From Cryptosporangium sp044454545 (GTDB lineage: Bacteria > Actinomycetota > Actinomycetes > Mycobacteriales > Cryptosporangiaceae): 64,000 bases of DNA. Shown in pieces: positions 1-7,713 of the stretch. The DNA is taken from positions 49,608 through 113,607 of the forward strand of contig NZ_JBITDV010000021.1 in NCBI RefSeq assembly GCF_044454545.1. Reading direction: 5' to 3'. The position numbers were made by a program, and so were the translations under genes. Numbering within the stretch: position 1 is the stretch's first letter; each line of letters begins with the position of its first letter. The notes under the pieces are model-generated. The model saw nothing but the letters and a program-made list of their open reading frames with translations, was not told the origin of the DNA and ran no database searches.

Positions 1-534
1 TTTGCAGTGTTCACAACCGCCGCGCCCTTCGGCGAGAACGCCACCGGTCGGCTTCCGGACCAGGTCGGCCGGGGTTCCGCCGCTGCGCCGGACGGCTCTC
101 CGACCGTCGCGGAGTCCCTTGCAGCGCGGGCCGACGTGGAAGACTCTCCCGCCTCCGGGGACTGCTACTCGCTTCGGGCAGCCGAGGACCGACACGCGAC
201 ACTCCGCGCACTGACGCTCCGGCAGCAGGTGAATGCGGTCGTCTTCGCCGCGGCCACCAGGCGCGGTGTGGAGACCGGGATCTTCATCGCCGAGGAGGGC
301 GACGTCGTACTGCAAAGGCAACCGGCCGAGCTGGCTAGCCTGAGGCGCGCAGTGACCAGCCGCAGCCTCGACACCCCGTCGCACAACGAGCCACGAGGAC
401 GCCGAGAAGTCATGGGGCCCCACCATGGCCGGCAGTGGGCCTGTGCCCACAATTTGCGCCCCACGAACGCTCCGCGCGCAGGTCGTCGTAGCGCAACCGG
501 CGGCCACGCGAGTACCGTCGCAGGGCGCGCTTGA
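1..534 (+). CDS. Possible hypothetical protein, 5' end perhaps outside window
   Basis: An open frame runs from the first base to a TGA at 532-534. A GTG at 7 is the first possible start, but the frame is open to the window edge, so the gene may begin upstream. Third codon positions are mostly G or C through the first 120 codons, as in real genes here. A central stretch (RQQVNAVVFAAATRRG, then GIFIAEEGDVV) looks protein-like. The last 45 codons look less coding. I recognise no domain and see no ribosome binding site before the GTG. It could be a decayed gene. No function is proposed. Confidence 0.3.
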   Translation, partial: FAVFTTAAPFGENATGRLPDQVGRGSAAAPDGSPTVAESLAARADVEDSPASGDCYSLRAAEDRHATLRALTLRQQVNAVVFAAATRRGVETGIFIAEEGDVVLQRQPAELASLRRAVTSRSLDTPSHNEPRGRREVMGPHHGRQWACAHNLRPTNAPRAGRRSATGGHASTVAGRA

Positions 535-560
535 TCTACGTTTCAAGGGAGGGAATCAAG

Positions 561-956
561 TTGGCTCATATCGAGGTGGACGAAGTCACCAAGCAGGTGA
601 TCTCATTCGCCGCCAAAATGGACGATGTTTCCGAAGGGGAGATCATTCGGAGACTAGTCGGCAGATTCGCCCTGCAGCCCGAGCCTGATCCAGGCGAGTC
701 CGGCGTCGCAATCTTGGCGATCTACGAGGGACACGAGGTCAGAGCACGGTTCTACGGCCCGGCTCGAGTCGTGATCTCGGACGGCCCCTTGGCGGGACAG
801 TCATTCAAGACCCCCACCGGCGCCGCCCGCGCGGTTGTCCGTCACTACAACCCTCAAGTGAACGACAACCGCAATGGGTGGACGTTCTGGCAGTTGGACG
901 ACGGCGAAGGCCCACGGTCATGGCTGCAGACACTGCGCCCGACGGGCGACCGCTGA
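561..956 (+). CDS. RHH-like plus RAMA-like domain hypothetical protein
   Basis: 131 aa. I chose the TTG at 561 because AAGGGAGGG lies 8 bases upstream; an in-frame TTG at 531 has no such site. The first 35 residues (HIEVDEVTKQ, then GEIIRRLVGRF) resemble the ribbon-helix-helix N-terminus of SeqA-type DNA-binding proteins. The C-terminal half (VRARFYGPARVVISDG, then a small-residue helix and NGWTFWQLDD) resembles the RAMA/DUF4357-type module found near restriction and DNA-modification enzymes. No methylase or nuclease lies next to it. It may be a small DNA-binding regulator. Family assignment is by eye only and function is unknown. Confidence 0.7.
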   Translation: MAHIEVDEVTKQVISFAAKMDDVSEGEIIRRLVGRFALQPEPDPGESGVAILAIYEGHEVRARFYGPARVVISDGPLAGQSFKTPTGAARAVVRHYNPQVNDNRNGWTFWQLDDGEGPRSWLQTLRPTGDR

Positions 957-999
957 CCGCGACGCACCCCCCTGAGCCCGCTTCGCCGAAAGGACATCG

Positions 1000-1191
1000 A
1001 TGAATCAGCGGGAGCAACGCCCGTTATGGGCGGCGGTGATGCTATTGGCAGGATCGTTGGCCGGCGCTGCGGCCGGCTGGCTGTCGTGGCTGGCCAGCGA
1101 CAACGTCCCGACAGCACTGCTCGCCGGTGGTGGGACTTTCGCCGGTGCGGTCCTACTCCTTCTTGCACTGTTCAACTTCGTCGCGGGTTGA
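1000..1191 (+). CDS. Small two-helix membrane protein
   Basis: 63 aa. It starts at ATG with AAAGGA 6 bases upstream. Two hydrophobic segments (about residues 9-31 and 38-60) are separated by a short polar turn, so it should be an integral membrane hairpin. There is no catalytic motif and no cysteine. It lies 43 bp after the RHH/RAMA-like gene on the same strand and could be cotranscribed. Function unknown. Confidence 0.65.
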   Translation: MNQREQRPLWAAVMLLAGSLAGAAAGWLSWLASDNVPTALLAGGGTFAGAVLLLLALFNFVAG

Positions 1192-1380
1192 TCGTCGGTG
1201 AACGGCGGGAGTGGACTCCCGCCGTCTCCCGAGCGTCGGCTCCGATGAGTACTCACCGCTCGCCTACCGAACCGGCCGACGCTCGTCGCACGTGGGCGCG
1301 CTCCGGACGACGGCGGACGCGCCGGACGGGAGTGACTGCTGCGGGTGCGTCGCGTTCCGCGTGGTCGAGTGGGCCGCGAA

Positions 1381-1409
1381 GCAGCACCACTCCGGTGGGG
1401 TGGTGCTGC
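1381..1409. terminator. Hairpin between convergent genes
   Basis: A perfect 10-bp stem (GCAGCACCAC at 1381-1390, GTGGTGCTGC at 1400-1409) encloses a 9-base loop. There is no U tract, as is common for actinobacterial terminators. It lies in the 368-bp gap (1192-1559) between the small membrane protein and the converging CPBP protease. I see nothing else in that gap; the open frames in it look like chance. Confidence 0.45.
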
Positions 1410-1559
1410 GAGCGGAAGTGGCCACTCGTGCCAGTGGGGAGAGATCGCACGGCGTCGGGAGGAGCCACCGAGCAGTGTCCGCTGTTCGTCGTCGGCGATC
1501 GCGCCCGCACGGCCTGGCCCAGCGGCCGGTCCGGACGGGCCGGGCGGCGACGCCAAGTC

Positions 1560-2444
1560 TCAGCTCGTTCCCTTGCCCGCTGGTTGCGAGGGGCCGGCAC
1601 CAACAAGGGGTTCGCCCGGAGCCAGCAGTTTCGTCCATCGGCCGCGCGACGCCAGCGCGGCCGCGACGACGGCGACGACCGAGACGAGAACACCGCCCTC
1701 GCCGAGCCATGTCTGTGCACCGTCGCCCGTCGTGGCGGGGTCGAAGGCGCTCTGAATGATGCTGTTCCAGGCGGCATGCAGAACCACCGCCGGCCAGATG
1801 CTGCCAGTTTCGAGGCGGACGCGAGCAATCACGAAAGCCGAGGAAATAGTGGTCAACGCGAAGCCGACCAGCCCGATGATCTTGGATCCGCCACTGTTCA
1901 CGACATAGGAGCCGGTGATGATCAACGGCGCGTGCCAGAGCGCCCAAATCACCCCGCTGGAGAGTACCGGGCGAGGAACGCCGGCCTCGATGAGCCGGGT
2001 CAGCAGGTAACCGCGCCAGCCGATCTCCTCGCCGGTCGTCGAGAGGCAGGCGACTGCCGTTGTGACAGTTGCCCCGAGCAGGAGGCCGGTGAGGAAACCG
2101 TGGGGTGGATCCGTGTATTCAGCCAATCCGGTGGCCCAGGCGATGCCGTAGGCGATCAGCCCGATCGCGATTGGATACGCTATCGCGGCCAGGAGGATTC
2201 GCAGGGTTCGCCATCCGCCGAATCGAAACGACACATCGCGGAATCCTTCACGCAGGAAAAGTCGGCAGATCACCGAGGCGAGCGCGACCGACCACATCAG
2301 GGCGAGGAACCACCGGGTGTCGTCGGTCTCGACAACGATGGCAACAAAAATGAGGTTGAAGATCGCCACCAGAGATAGGAACAGCACCAGCCCCCGGCGT
2401 GCCTTCATCCGCCGATCGTGCGTGGAGCCCATCGCAGTGGTCAT
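1560..2444 (-). CDS. CPBP (CAAX/Abi) family intramembrane protease
   Basis: 294 aa multi-pass membrane protein. The family's glutamate motif is present (EEIGWRGYL, E139/E140, R144), followed by the first histidine (LWHAPL, H171) and the second (LHAAWN, H223, N227). These are the residues of Rce1-type intramembrane proteases, so it should be active if folded. About seven or eight hydrophobic segments surround them. The ATG is preceded by CAGGAGG at the right spacing. Bacterial members have been linked to bacteriocin self-immunity and peptide processing, but no bacteriocin gene lies nearby. Substrate unknown. Confidence 0.88.
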   Translation of the reverse strand: MTTAMGSTHDRRMKARRGLVLFLSLVAIFNLIFVAIVVETDDTRWFLALMWSVALASVICRLFLREGFRDVSFRFGGWRTLRILLAAIAYPIAIGLIAYGIAWATGLAEYTDPPHGFLTGLLLGATVTTAVACLSTTGEEIGWRGYLLTRLIEAGVPRPVLSSGVIWALWHAPLIITGSYVVNSGGSKIIGLVGFALTTISSAFVIARVRLETGSIWPAVVLHAAWNSIIQSAFDPATTGDGAQTWLGEGGVLVSVVAVVAAALASRGRWTKLLAPGEPLVGAGPSQPAGKGTS

Positions 2445-2513
2445 GAAAGCCTCCTGGATTCCGCCCGGCGTCCGGCGAAGAGTGAGTAGATGGGCCAGCG
2501 AGGACGTGACCGG

Positions 2514-2939
2514 TCAGTGGTTGCCGTGCACGCCCAGGTGCGTCACAGCGAAGCTGTGGTCGTACTTGAGGCCGTACTTCAGGACGCGGTCGACGCCGAT
2601 GTGGAGCAGGCCGACCGCCCCGGCCACGGTGAGCGCGTCGACCTGCCAGACCGCTCCGGCAGCCAGCAGGGCAAGCGGCAGCAGCGTGGAGTGCGCGAGG
2701 TTGTAGATCCACGCGCCTGTCCGCGCGCCCGCGAGATAGCCGAGCCAGGACAGGTCGGGAGCGAAGAACAACGCAGGGATCAGCCACCAGGAATGTGTCG
2801 TGGTGGCGAAGACGACAAGTGCGGCCACTCCGACGGCCAAGGCTTCGAGCCGCAGCCACACAAGCGGCCGGCCGGTGACCACACCCGTCACTCCGTCGTG
2901 GTCGGCGGAAGGCGTCATGTCCGTGGAGGCTCTAGCCAC
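2514..2939 (-). CDS. DUF4260 family membrane protein
   Basis: 141 aa from the GTG at 2939, or 134 aa from the ATG at 2918. The C-terminal half carries the family pattern: LSWLGYLAGARTGAWIYNL, then GLLHIGVDRVLKYGLKY and a THLG ending. Four hydrophobic segments are visible. The GTG start overlaps the stop of the upstream alpha/beta hydrolase by 8 bp, so translation is probably coupled; neither start has a strong ribosome binding site. The family has no known biochemical role. Being coupled to a hydrolase may mean a shared response. Confidence 0.8.
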   Translation of the reverse strand: MARASTDMTPSADHDGVTGVVTGRPLVWLRLEALAVGVAALVVFATTTHSWWLIPALFFAPDLSWLGYLAGARTGAWIYNLAHSTLLPLALLAAGAVWQVDALTVAGAVGLLHIGVDRVLKYGLKYDHSFAVTHLGVHGNH

Positions 2940-3792
2940 GGGTCCGGTCGGCGAGGAACGCGACGATCAGGTCAGCGACCGCCTCGGGATATTCCGCGTG
3001 AGGATAGTGACCCGCGTTCGCGAGCATCACGTACCTCCCCGTACCGGCCGGCATGTGCTCGACGATCGCGGCGGCCTCGGCCTCAGGATCCGGGAAATCG
3101 GAATCCTCCCGGCCCATGACCACCAGCGCCGGGCATCGGATGTCGGCGAGCTGTGCGCCGGCCTGCGTCAGCGTTGCCGACGAGGCGGCCATCTTCTGTG
3201 CCGCCTCTTTCCGGCCGGGTTCGCGCAGATTCGCCTCGAGCCCGGCCAGCCAGGCGTCCCAGTCGGCCGGCTTGCGCCCCGGGTAGGCCAGGTCGAGGTA
3301 CTTCAACCAGCTCTTGAGACTTCCGGTGAAGGCAAACCGCCCGAGCAGGATCGCGCCACGGCGGTACCGGCGGTCCCGTAAGAAGGTGGTCAGGCTGTAG
3401 GCCGGCGGCCGGGTGAAGGGATCGATCTCCACGATCGCGCTGACCGCATCCGGTGTCGTCGCTGCCGCGATCGTCACCGCCCCACCCGAAAACGACTGTC
3501 CGACGAGTACCGCGGGGCCGCCCAGAGCACCGACCACCTCGAGCAGATCCGTCGCGGTGTCCGCGTGGTTGTAGGAGCTGAAGCCGGTACTGGACGCGCC
3601 GTGCCCCCGCAGGTCGACGCTGACGACGCGGTACCCGGCCCGAGCGATCAGCGGGGCGAGCAAGCGGAAGGAACTGCGGCTGTCGGCCATGCCCGGGCAC
3701 AGCACCACGAGCGGTCCGCGCCCTACCGATTCGTAAGCGATCCGGCCATCCGGCACCTCCACATAAAACACATTTCCGGCATTATTGCTCAC
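2932..3792 (-). CDS. Alpha/beta hydrolase, nucleophile in GQSFSG
   Basis: 286 aa from the GTG at 3792, which has GGAG 3 bases upstream; the longer frame to 3885 would run into the next gene. Visible features are an oxyanion-region PGMADSR, the VDLRGHG motif, a nucleophile elbow GQSFSG, a late acid segment (GREDSDFPDPEAE) and the final histidine (NAGHYPHAEYPE). The cap region (YRRGAILLGRF, LAYPGRKPADW) matches the hydrolase at 33601-34440 of this window block by block, so the two are paralogues. Probably a soluble esterase or C-C/C-O hydrolase; substrate unknown. It precedes and overlaps the DUF4260 gene. Confidence 0.9.
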   Translation of the reverse strand: MSNNAGNVFYVEVPDGRIAYESVGRGPLVVLCPGMADSRSSFRLLAPLIARAGYRVVSVDLRGHGASSTGFSSYNHADTATDLLEVVGALGGPAVLVGQSFSGGAVTIAAATTPDAVSAIVEIDPFTRPPAYSLTTFLRDRRYRRGAILLGRFAFTGSLKSWLKYLDLAYPGRKPADWDAWLAGLEANLREPGRKEAAQKMAASSATLTQAGAQLADIRCPALVVMGREDSDFPDPEAEAAAIVEHMPAGTGRYVMLANAGHYPHAEYPEAVADLIVAFLADRTRG

Positions 3793-3871
3793 GATTCTCT
3801 CCGTTCGAGGTGGATCCGCAGGGGGTGTCAACCAGATCGGCGGCAGATCCTCAGCGCGAGAGCTTCCCTGG

Positions 3872-5392
3872 TCAGAAGAACTCACCGAGGTATCTCGTCA
3901 CGGCCGAGGCGTCGCCCGCGTCCGAGATGAGTCCCACATAGCCGTCGGGACGAACGAGCACGATCGTGCGGCTACCGGCGTCATATGTCCGGCGCAGATG
4001 GTCGGCGGAATCGACCAGGTCGCCGGGGGCTGTCGCGTCGTCGGTGACCCGGAGCCTCTGGACCTCGAAGCGGGGGGTTGCGCTCTCACCTGCGCCGCCG
4101 AAGCACAGCAAGACGAAGTGTCCGCCGCGCACCAGGTCGAACAGTCGTCGATCGCCTTCGGGCGTCACCAGCCCGGTGGCGTCCGGTGCGCGGTCGCCGG
4201 CCCGGAGGGCGGCGGAGTCGTCGCGGTCGTCATGAGCGAGCACCGAGCCGCGATATCCGATATCGAGTTGGATCGTGCCGGCATCGCGGCCGGTCGGCAG
4301 TTCGTTCGTCTCGATCGCCGTGTCGAGGCGCGAAGTCGACAGGCCCAAGACGTGCGCCGCGACCGGTCGTCGCTCGGACTCGTAGGTGTCGAGCAGGTTC
4401 GGACGGGCGCCGTCGACCACCGCGGCAAGCTTCCAGCCGAGATTGACGGCGTCCTGGATTCCGGTGTTCATTCCTTGGCCGCCGGCGGGCGAATGGATGT
4501 GCGCGGCGTCGCCGGCCAGGAGCACGCGCCCGTCGCGATAGTGGTCGACGAGGCGGATGTTGGCACGCCACAGCGACGACCACGTCGGCTCGTGCAGGCG
4601 GAGGTCGGCACGACCGGTGCGCCGATCGAGGATCGCCTGCAGGTTCGAGAGGCTGAGTTCCGCGTTCTGTCCCGGCGAGATTCCGGCCTGGAATTGAAAC
4701 GTGCTGGTTGCCGGCAGTGGGCAGAGCGCGACGATGCCCTCGGCGTGGCGCCAGATCCGCCACGCCTCCCGGTCGAGCCCCTCAACCCGGGCGTCGGCGA
4801 CGATCATCCGTACGTCGTCGCGGGTTTCGCCCGGGAAGGCGAGGCCGGCCTGCTTGCGGACGGTGCTGTGACCGCCATCGCAGCCGACGAGCCACTGGAC
4901 GGTGAGGGTGGCCGGCTGGCCGCGGTTGACGATGTGGGCGGTTACGCCGTCGTCGGTTTGCTCGAAACCGCTGAGCGACGTGCCGAACTCGACTTCGCCG
5001 CCGAGCTCGGACAGGCGCGACCGCAGCACCTCCTCGGTGCGCCATTGGGGGATGATCAGGCTGGTCGTGTACGGGATGTCGGGACGGCCGGCCAACGCGT
5101 CGGGCACGGCGCCGCCGGGCGTCACCCGGCCGTCCGGAGCGATCGACTGGATCGGCATCGCCATCCGGCCGCCGGCGAGCACCTCATCGATGAGGCCGAA
5201 ATCCTCGAAGACCTCGAGCGTGCGTGGCTGGAGGCCCTTTCCGCGCGAGCCGGGCGCCGGCGCCGGGGCGGCCTCGATCAGCCGGATGCGCACGCCACGG
5301 CGCACGAGATCGCACGCCAGCGTGAGCCCGGCCGGCCCGGCGCCGACGATGAGCACGGTCGGCGCGCCGGACGAGAACGCGGTGTCGAACAA
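3872..5392 (-). CDS. Class A FAD monooxygenase, PheA/MhpA/Rox-like
   Basis: 506 aa. The N-terminal Rossmann fingerprint VGAGPAGLTLA (about residues 16-26) binds FAD, LVGCDGGHSTVRK is the second motif, and GDAAHIHSPAGGQGMNTGIQ is the FAD/NAD(P)H motif of aromatic hydroxylases. The C-terminal thioredoxin-like extension (from about residue 400) places it with 500-residue members such as 3-(3-hydroxyphenyl)propionate hydroxylase and rifampicin monooxygenase. It should hydroxylate a phenolic substrate using NAD(P)H and oxygen. It is divergent from a TetR gene across two operator-like repeats, so induction by its substrate is likely. Confidence 0.9.
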   Translation of the reverse strand: MFDTAFSSGAPTVLIVGAGPAGLTLACDLVRRGVRIRLIEAAPAPAPGSRGKGLQPRTLEVFEDFGLIDEVLAGGRMAMPIQSIAPDGRVTPGGAVPDALAGRPDIPYTTSLIIPQWRTEEVLRSRLSELGGEVEFGTSLSGFEQTDDGVTAHIVNRGQPATLTVQWLVGCDGGHSTVRKQAGLAFPGETRDDVRMIVADARVEGLDREAWRIWRHAEGIVALCPLPATSTFQFQAGISPGQNAELSLSNLQAILDRRTGRADLRLHEPTWSSLWRANIRLVDHYRDGRVLLAGDAAHIHSPAGGQGMNTGIQDAVNLGWKLAAVVDGARPNLLDTYESERRPVAAHVLGLSTSRLDTAIETNELPTGRDAGTIQLDIGYRGSVLAHDDRDDSAALRAGDRAPDATGLVTPEGDRRLFDLVRGGHFVLLCFGGAGESATPRFEVQRLRVTDDATAPGDLVDSADHLRRTYDAGSRTIVLVRPDGYVGLISDAGDASAVTRYLGEFF

Positions 5393-5406
5393 TGCCCACC
5401 TCGCTA

Positions 5407-5428
5407 TAAGAGTTGCTTCCCTCTCTTA
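5407..5428. promoter_or_regulatory. TetR operator candidate, copy 1
   Basis: A 22-bp site bounded by TAAGAG and CTCTTA in inverted orientation. It is 15-36 bp from the monooxygenase start. Copy 2 at 5447-5468 matches it at most positions and has the same length. Confidence 0.6.
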
Positions 5429-5446
5429 AACGCTAGCGGTATCAGA

Positions 5447-5468
5447 TAAGAGAAGCAAGCCTCTCCTA
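5447..5468. promoter_or_regulatory. TetR operator candidate, copy 2
   Basis: A 22-bp site beginning TAAGAG and ending CTCTCCTA, 40 bp start-to-start from copy 1 and immediately upstream of the tetR ribosome binding region. The pair probably lets one repressor control both divergent genes. Confidence 0.6.
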
Positions 5469-5478
5469 TGATGGAGGC

Positions 5479-6078
5479 ATGAGCACACCGGCCGACAAAC
5501 GTCCCCAGCGTCGTCGCGGGCCCGCCCTCGAGGCAGCACTGCTGGACGCCACCTGGGACGAGCTGGTGGAGACGGGCTTCGCGAAGCTGACGATGGAATC
5601 GGTCGCGGCCCGGGCGAAGACGGGGATCGCCGTGCTGTACCGGCGATGGGCCAACAAAGACGAGTTGGTGCTCGCGGCGTTGTCGCACTATCGCCACAGC
5701 CATCCGGCCGACCTCCCCGACAGCGGCACCCTGCGGGGTGACCTGCTGATCGCGCTCATCGGAATGGGTGAGGAGCGTGCGTCGTTCGTCATCACCGCGG
5801 CCCTTGCGGGGTCTGCCGGACTGCTGGCAGGCACCGGACTCAGCCCTGCGCAGGCGCGGGAACGGATCTTCGGCGAGCAGCCGGCCGTGCGAGTCCAGAC
5901 CATCTACCGGCGCGCTGCGTCCCGAGGCGAGATCGACCTGGCGCGCACGCCACCGGCCGTGCTCGCCATGCCCTACGACCTGGTGCGCCACGACTTGCTG
6001 CTCCGGCTCGAGCCCGTGTCGCGCGAACGCATCCGGTCCATCGTCGACGACCTGTTCCTGCCGCTGATCCGGCGCTGA
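5479..6078 (+). CDS. TetR/AcrR family transcriptional repressor
   Basis: 199 aa. The N-terminal HTH is typical: LLDATWDELVETGFAKLTMESVAARA, with recognition helix region GIAVLYRRWANKDELV, about residues 18-62. The C-terminal part is a variable ligand-binding domain. It is divergent from the flavin monooxygenase, with two similar 22-bp inverted repeats in the 86-bp gap. The simplest model is a repressor of itself and the monooxygenase, released by the aromatic substrate. Confidence 0.92.
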   Translation: MSTPADKRPQRRRGPALEAALLDATWDELVETGFAKLTMESVAARAKTGIAVLYRRWANKDELVLAALSHYRHSHPADLPDSGTLRGDLLIALIGMGEERASFVITAALAGSAGLLAGTGLSPAQARERIFGEQPAVRVQTIYRRAASRGEIDLARTPPAVLAMPYDLVRHDLLLRLEPVSRERIRSIVDDLFLPLIRR

Positions 6079-6254
6079 AACCGGGGTCGCCCGCCGCCGG
6101 AAAAGTTCCGGTGACACCGGAGCACCCCACCCAGCGGAAAGCGGACGTCGACGGGTCCCGCGAGCCCGGGCCACCCTCGGATCGTGATGCGCACTCACTC
6201 CCCGGCATTTCGATCCCACCGAGAGCTGGCGTCGAACCCACGGAAGGCAGACCT

Positions 6255-6779
6255 GTGAAGCTTCTCGTCACCGCCGTCGATCCGGAGGGTCGATCCGTCT
6301 TCGAGCGCGAGTCGCAGCTCGCTCCGGTCGCGGCTTCGCTCGCGCCGGATCTGATCAACTACCCGATCATTGCGACGCTCGACCCGAGCGACCTGCTCGG
6401 TGGCGCCTACGCCGAGGCAGAGGACATGCCGTTCTTTCCTCCGCCAGGTGCCCTTCGCGCGTTTCAGCTGGAGATCGCTGCACCGAACGCGTCGGACGGA
6501 GCCGCGCCGACCGCCGACCAATTGGACGAGGCCGAGCGCCTGTTCCCGGGCCTGTTCGCGGCGATGGAAGCAGATCCTCCCGGAATGCACCGAACCGACA
6601 CCGTCGACTTCGTGGTCGTTCTCGACGGGGAGGTGGTGCTGGAACTGGACGACGGTCAGGAGCGCACGTTGCGCCCCTATGACGTGGTGATCCAACGGGG
6701 TGCGCGGCACCGCTGGCGCAATGAGACGAACAAGCCCCTTCGGCTCTCGGTCGTGATGCTCGGAATCCATCGGCCGTAG
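6255..6779 (+). CDS. Cupin domain protein
   Basis: 174 aa from the GTG at 6255, preceded by GGAAGG with 7-base spacing; a longer frame from 6111 lacks such a site. The C-terminal 70 residues form a cupin barrel (DTVDFVVVLDGEVVLELDDG, then DVVIQRGARHRWRNE) with a histidine in each cupin motif area. The N-terminal half (TAVDPEGRSVFERE) is typical of small actinobacterial cupins of unknown activity. It could be a metal-dependent isomerase/dioxygenase or a sensor. No clear partner: TetR lies upstream and a decayed region downstream. Confidence 0.8.
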   Translation: MKLLVTAVDPEGRSVFERESQLAPVAASLAPDLINYPIIATLDPSDLLGGAYAEAEDMPFFPPPGALRAFQLEIAAPNASDGAAPTADQLDEAERLFPGLFAAMEADPPGMHRTDTVDFVVVLDGEVVLELDDGQERTLRPYDVVIQRGARHRWRNETNKPLRLSVVMLGIHRP

Positions 6780-6789
6780 GACGCGCCGC

Positions 6790-7018
6790 CTATTCGGCTG
6801 CCGCCGGGCCTCCGCGTCCAGGAGCCTTCGTCGTGAGGTGATCGACCGCGTCTGCCAGGGTTTCCGCCAACCGGGCGGGCATCGACATCATCGGCGAATG
6901 GCTCGAAGGCAGTTCGGCCCACCAGGTGGCCCGCTCGGCGAGATCCCGTTGCCGCGCAACGGGCAGGGCGCGGTCCCGGGTGCAAACGACGTAGTAGCTC
7001 GGCACCGAGCGCCAGAGC
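6790..7018 (-). pseudogene. C-terminal remnant of an alpha/beta hydrolase
   Basis: In the minus-strand frame ending at 6790, about 75 residues read as the tail of a small alpha/beta hydrolase: WRSVPSYYVVCTRDRALPV, then ELPSSHSPMMSMPARLAET, in which the SSHSP histidine is the usual catalytic one. No nucleophile elbow or N-terminus lies upstream; from about 7018 the sequence instead matches an SDR on the other strand. It resembles the tail of the family represented by the hydrolase at 36259-36987. I read it as the retained end of a gene cut by a deletion or rearrangement. Confidence 0.65.
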
Positions 7019-7713
7019 ACGACGCCGTGATCGAATCCGCGCAGAGGTTCGCGGCCGACTTTCCCGGCCTGGAGGCGATACCGGAACAGGTCGATCTCGG
7101 CTCGATCGACTCCATTCGGCACCTGGTGGATCGGGTCGAGGCGCGGTTCGGGCGCATCGACGTGCTCGTGAACAACGCGGCCACCAACCGCCGAGCCTCG
7201 CTGGCCGAACTGCGCCAGGGCGACTGGGACGTGATGTCCGACGTCAACCTGCGCGGGCCGGCGTTCCTCGCGTCGGCCTGCTCGGACGCCTTCGCGCGCC
7301 AGCGGTCGGGAGCGATAGTCAACATCGCCTCCCGTTCGTGGGTGTCCGGCGGCCCCGTCGCGTACGTCACGATGAAGGCCGGCATCGTCGGTCTCACGCG
7401 AGCGCTCGCGACCGAACTGGCGAGCAGCAACGTGCGGGCCAACGCGGTCGCGCCGAGCTTCCTGGTCTCGGACTTCACGGCCCACGGCAGAACGTCCGAC
7501 GCCATGTCGCGCCTGCTCGAGAGCTACCGGGAGATCACACCGCTGCCCCGGATGACGCGGCCCGAGGACGTCGCCAACGCGGTCGTCTTCCTCGCGTCCG
7601 AGAAGGCGTCGTTCGTGACGGGTGAAGTCATCCATGTGTGCGGCGGAGCCCAACTGGCTCCGCTGCCCCGCCTGCCCCTCGTCCTGCCCGCGGATCGGCG
7701 GCGCGATCGGTGA
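7019..7713 (+). pseudogene. SDR oxidoreductase lacking its NAD-binding N-terminus
   Basis: The frame ending at 7713 gives about 225 residues of a classical short-chain dehydrogenase: DVLVNNAATNR, IVNIASRSW, YVTMKAG (the Y-x-x-x-K pair), a segment NVRANAVAPSFL, and the ending SFVTGEVIHVCGG. The first 40-50 residues of the family, including TGxxxGxG, are absent in all frames. The open frame upstream to 6838 is not SDR-like, and the opposite strand there codes for a hydrolase tail. Without the dinucleotide motif it should be inactive. The stop overlaps the start of the next gene (GTGA). Confidence 0.7.

Noticed and set aside
2932..3885. Longer start for the alpha/beta hydrolase at 3885
   Set aside because: It overlaps the monooxygenase 3' end and has no ribosome binding site; the GTG at 3792 has one.
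3785..5449. 554-codon open frame on the plus strand
   Set aside because: Shadow of the FAD monooxygenase on the other strand, whose three flavin motifs are intact.
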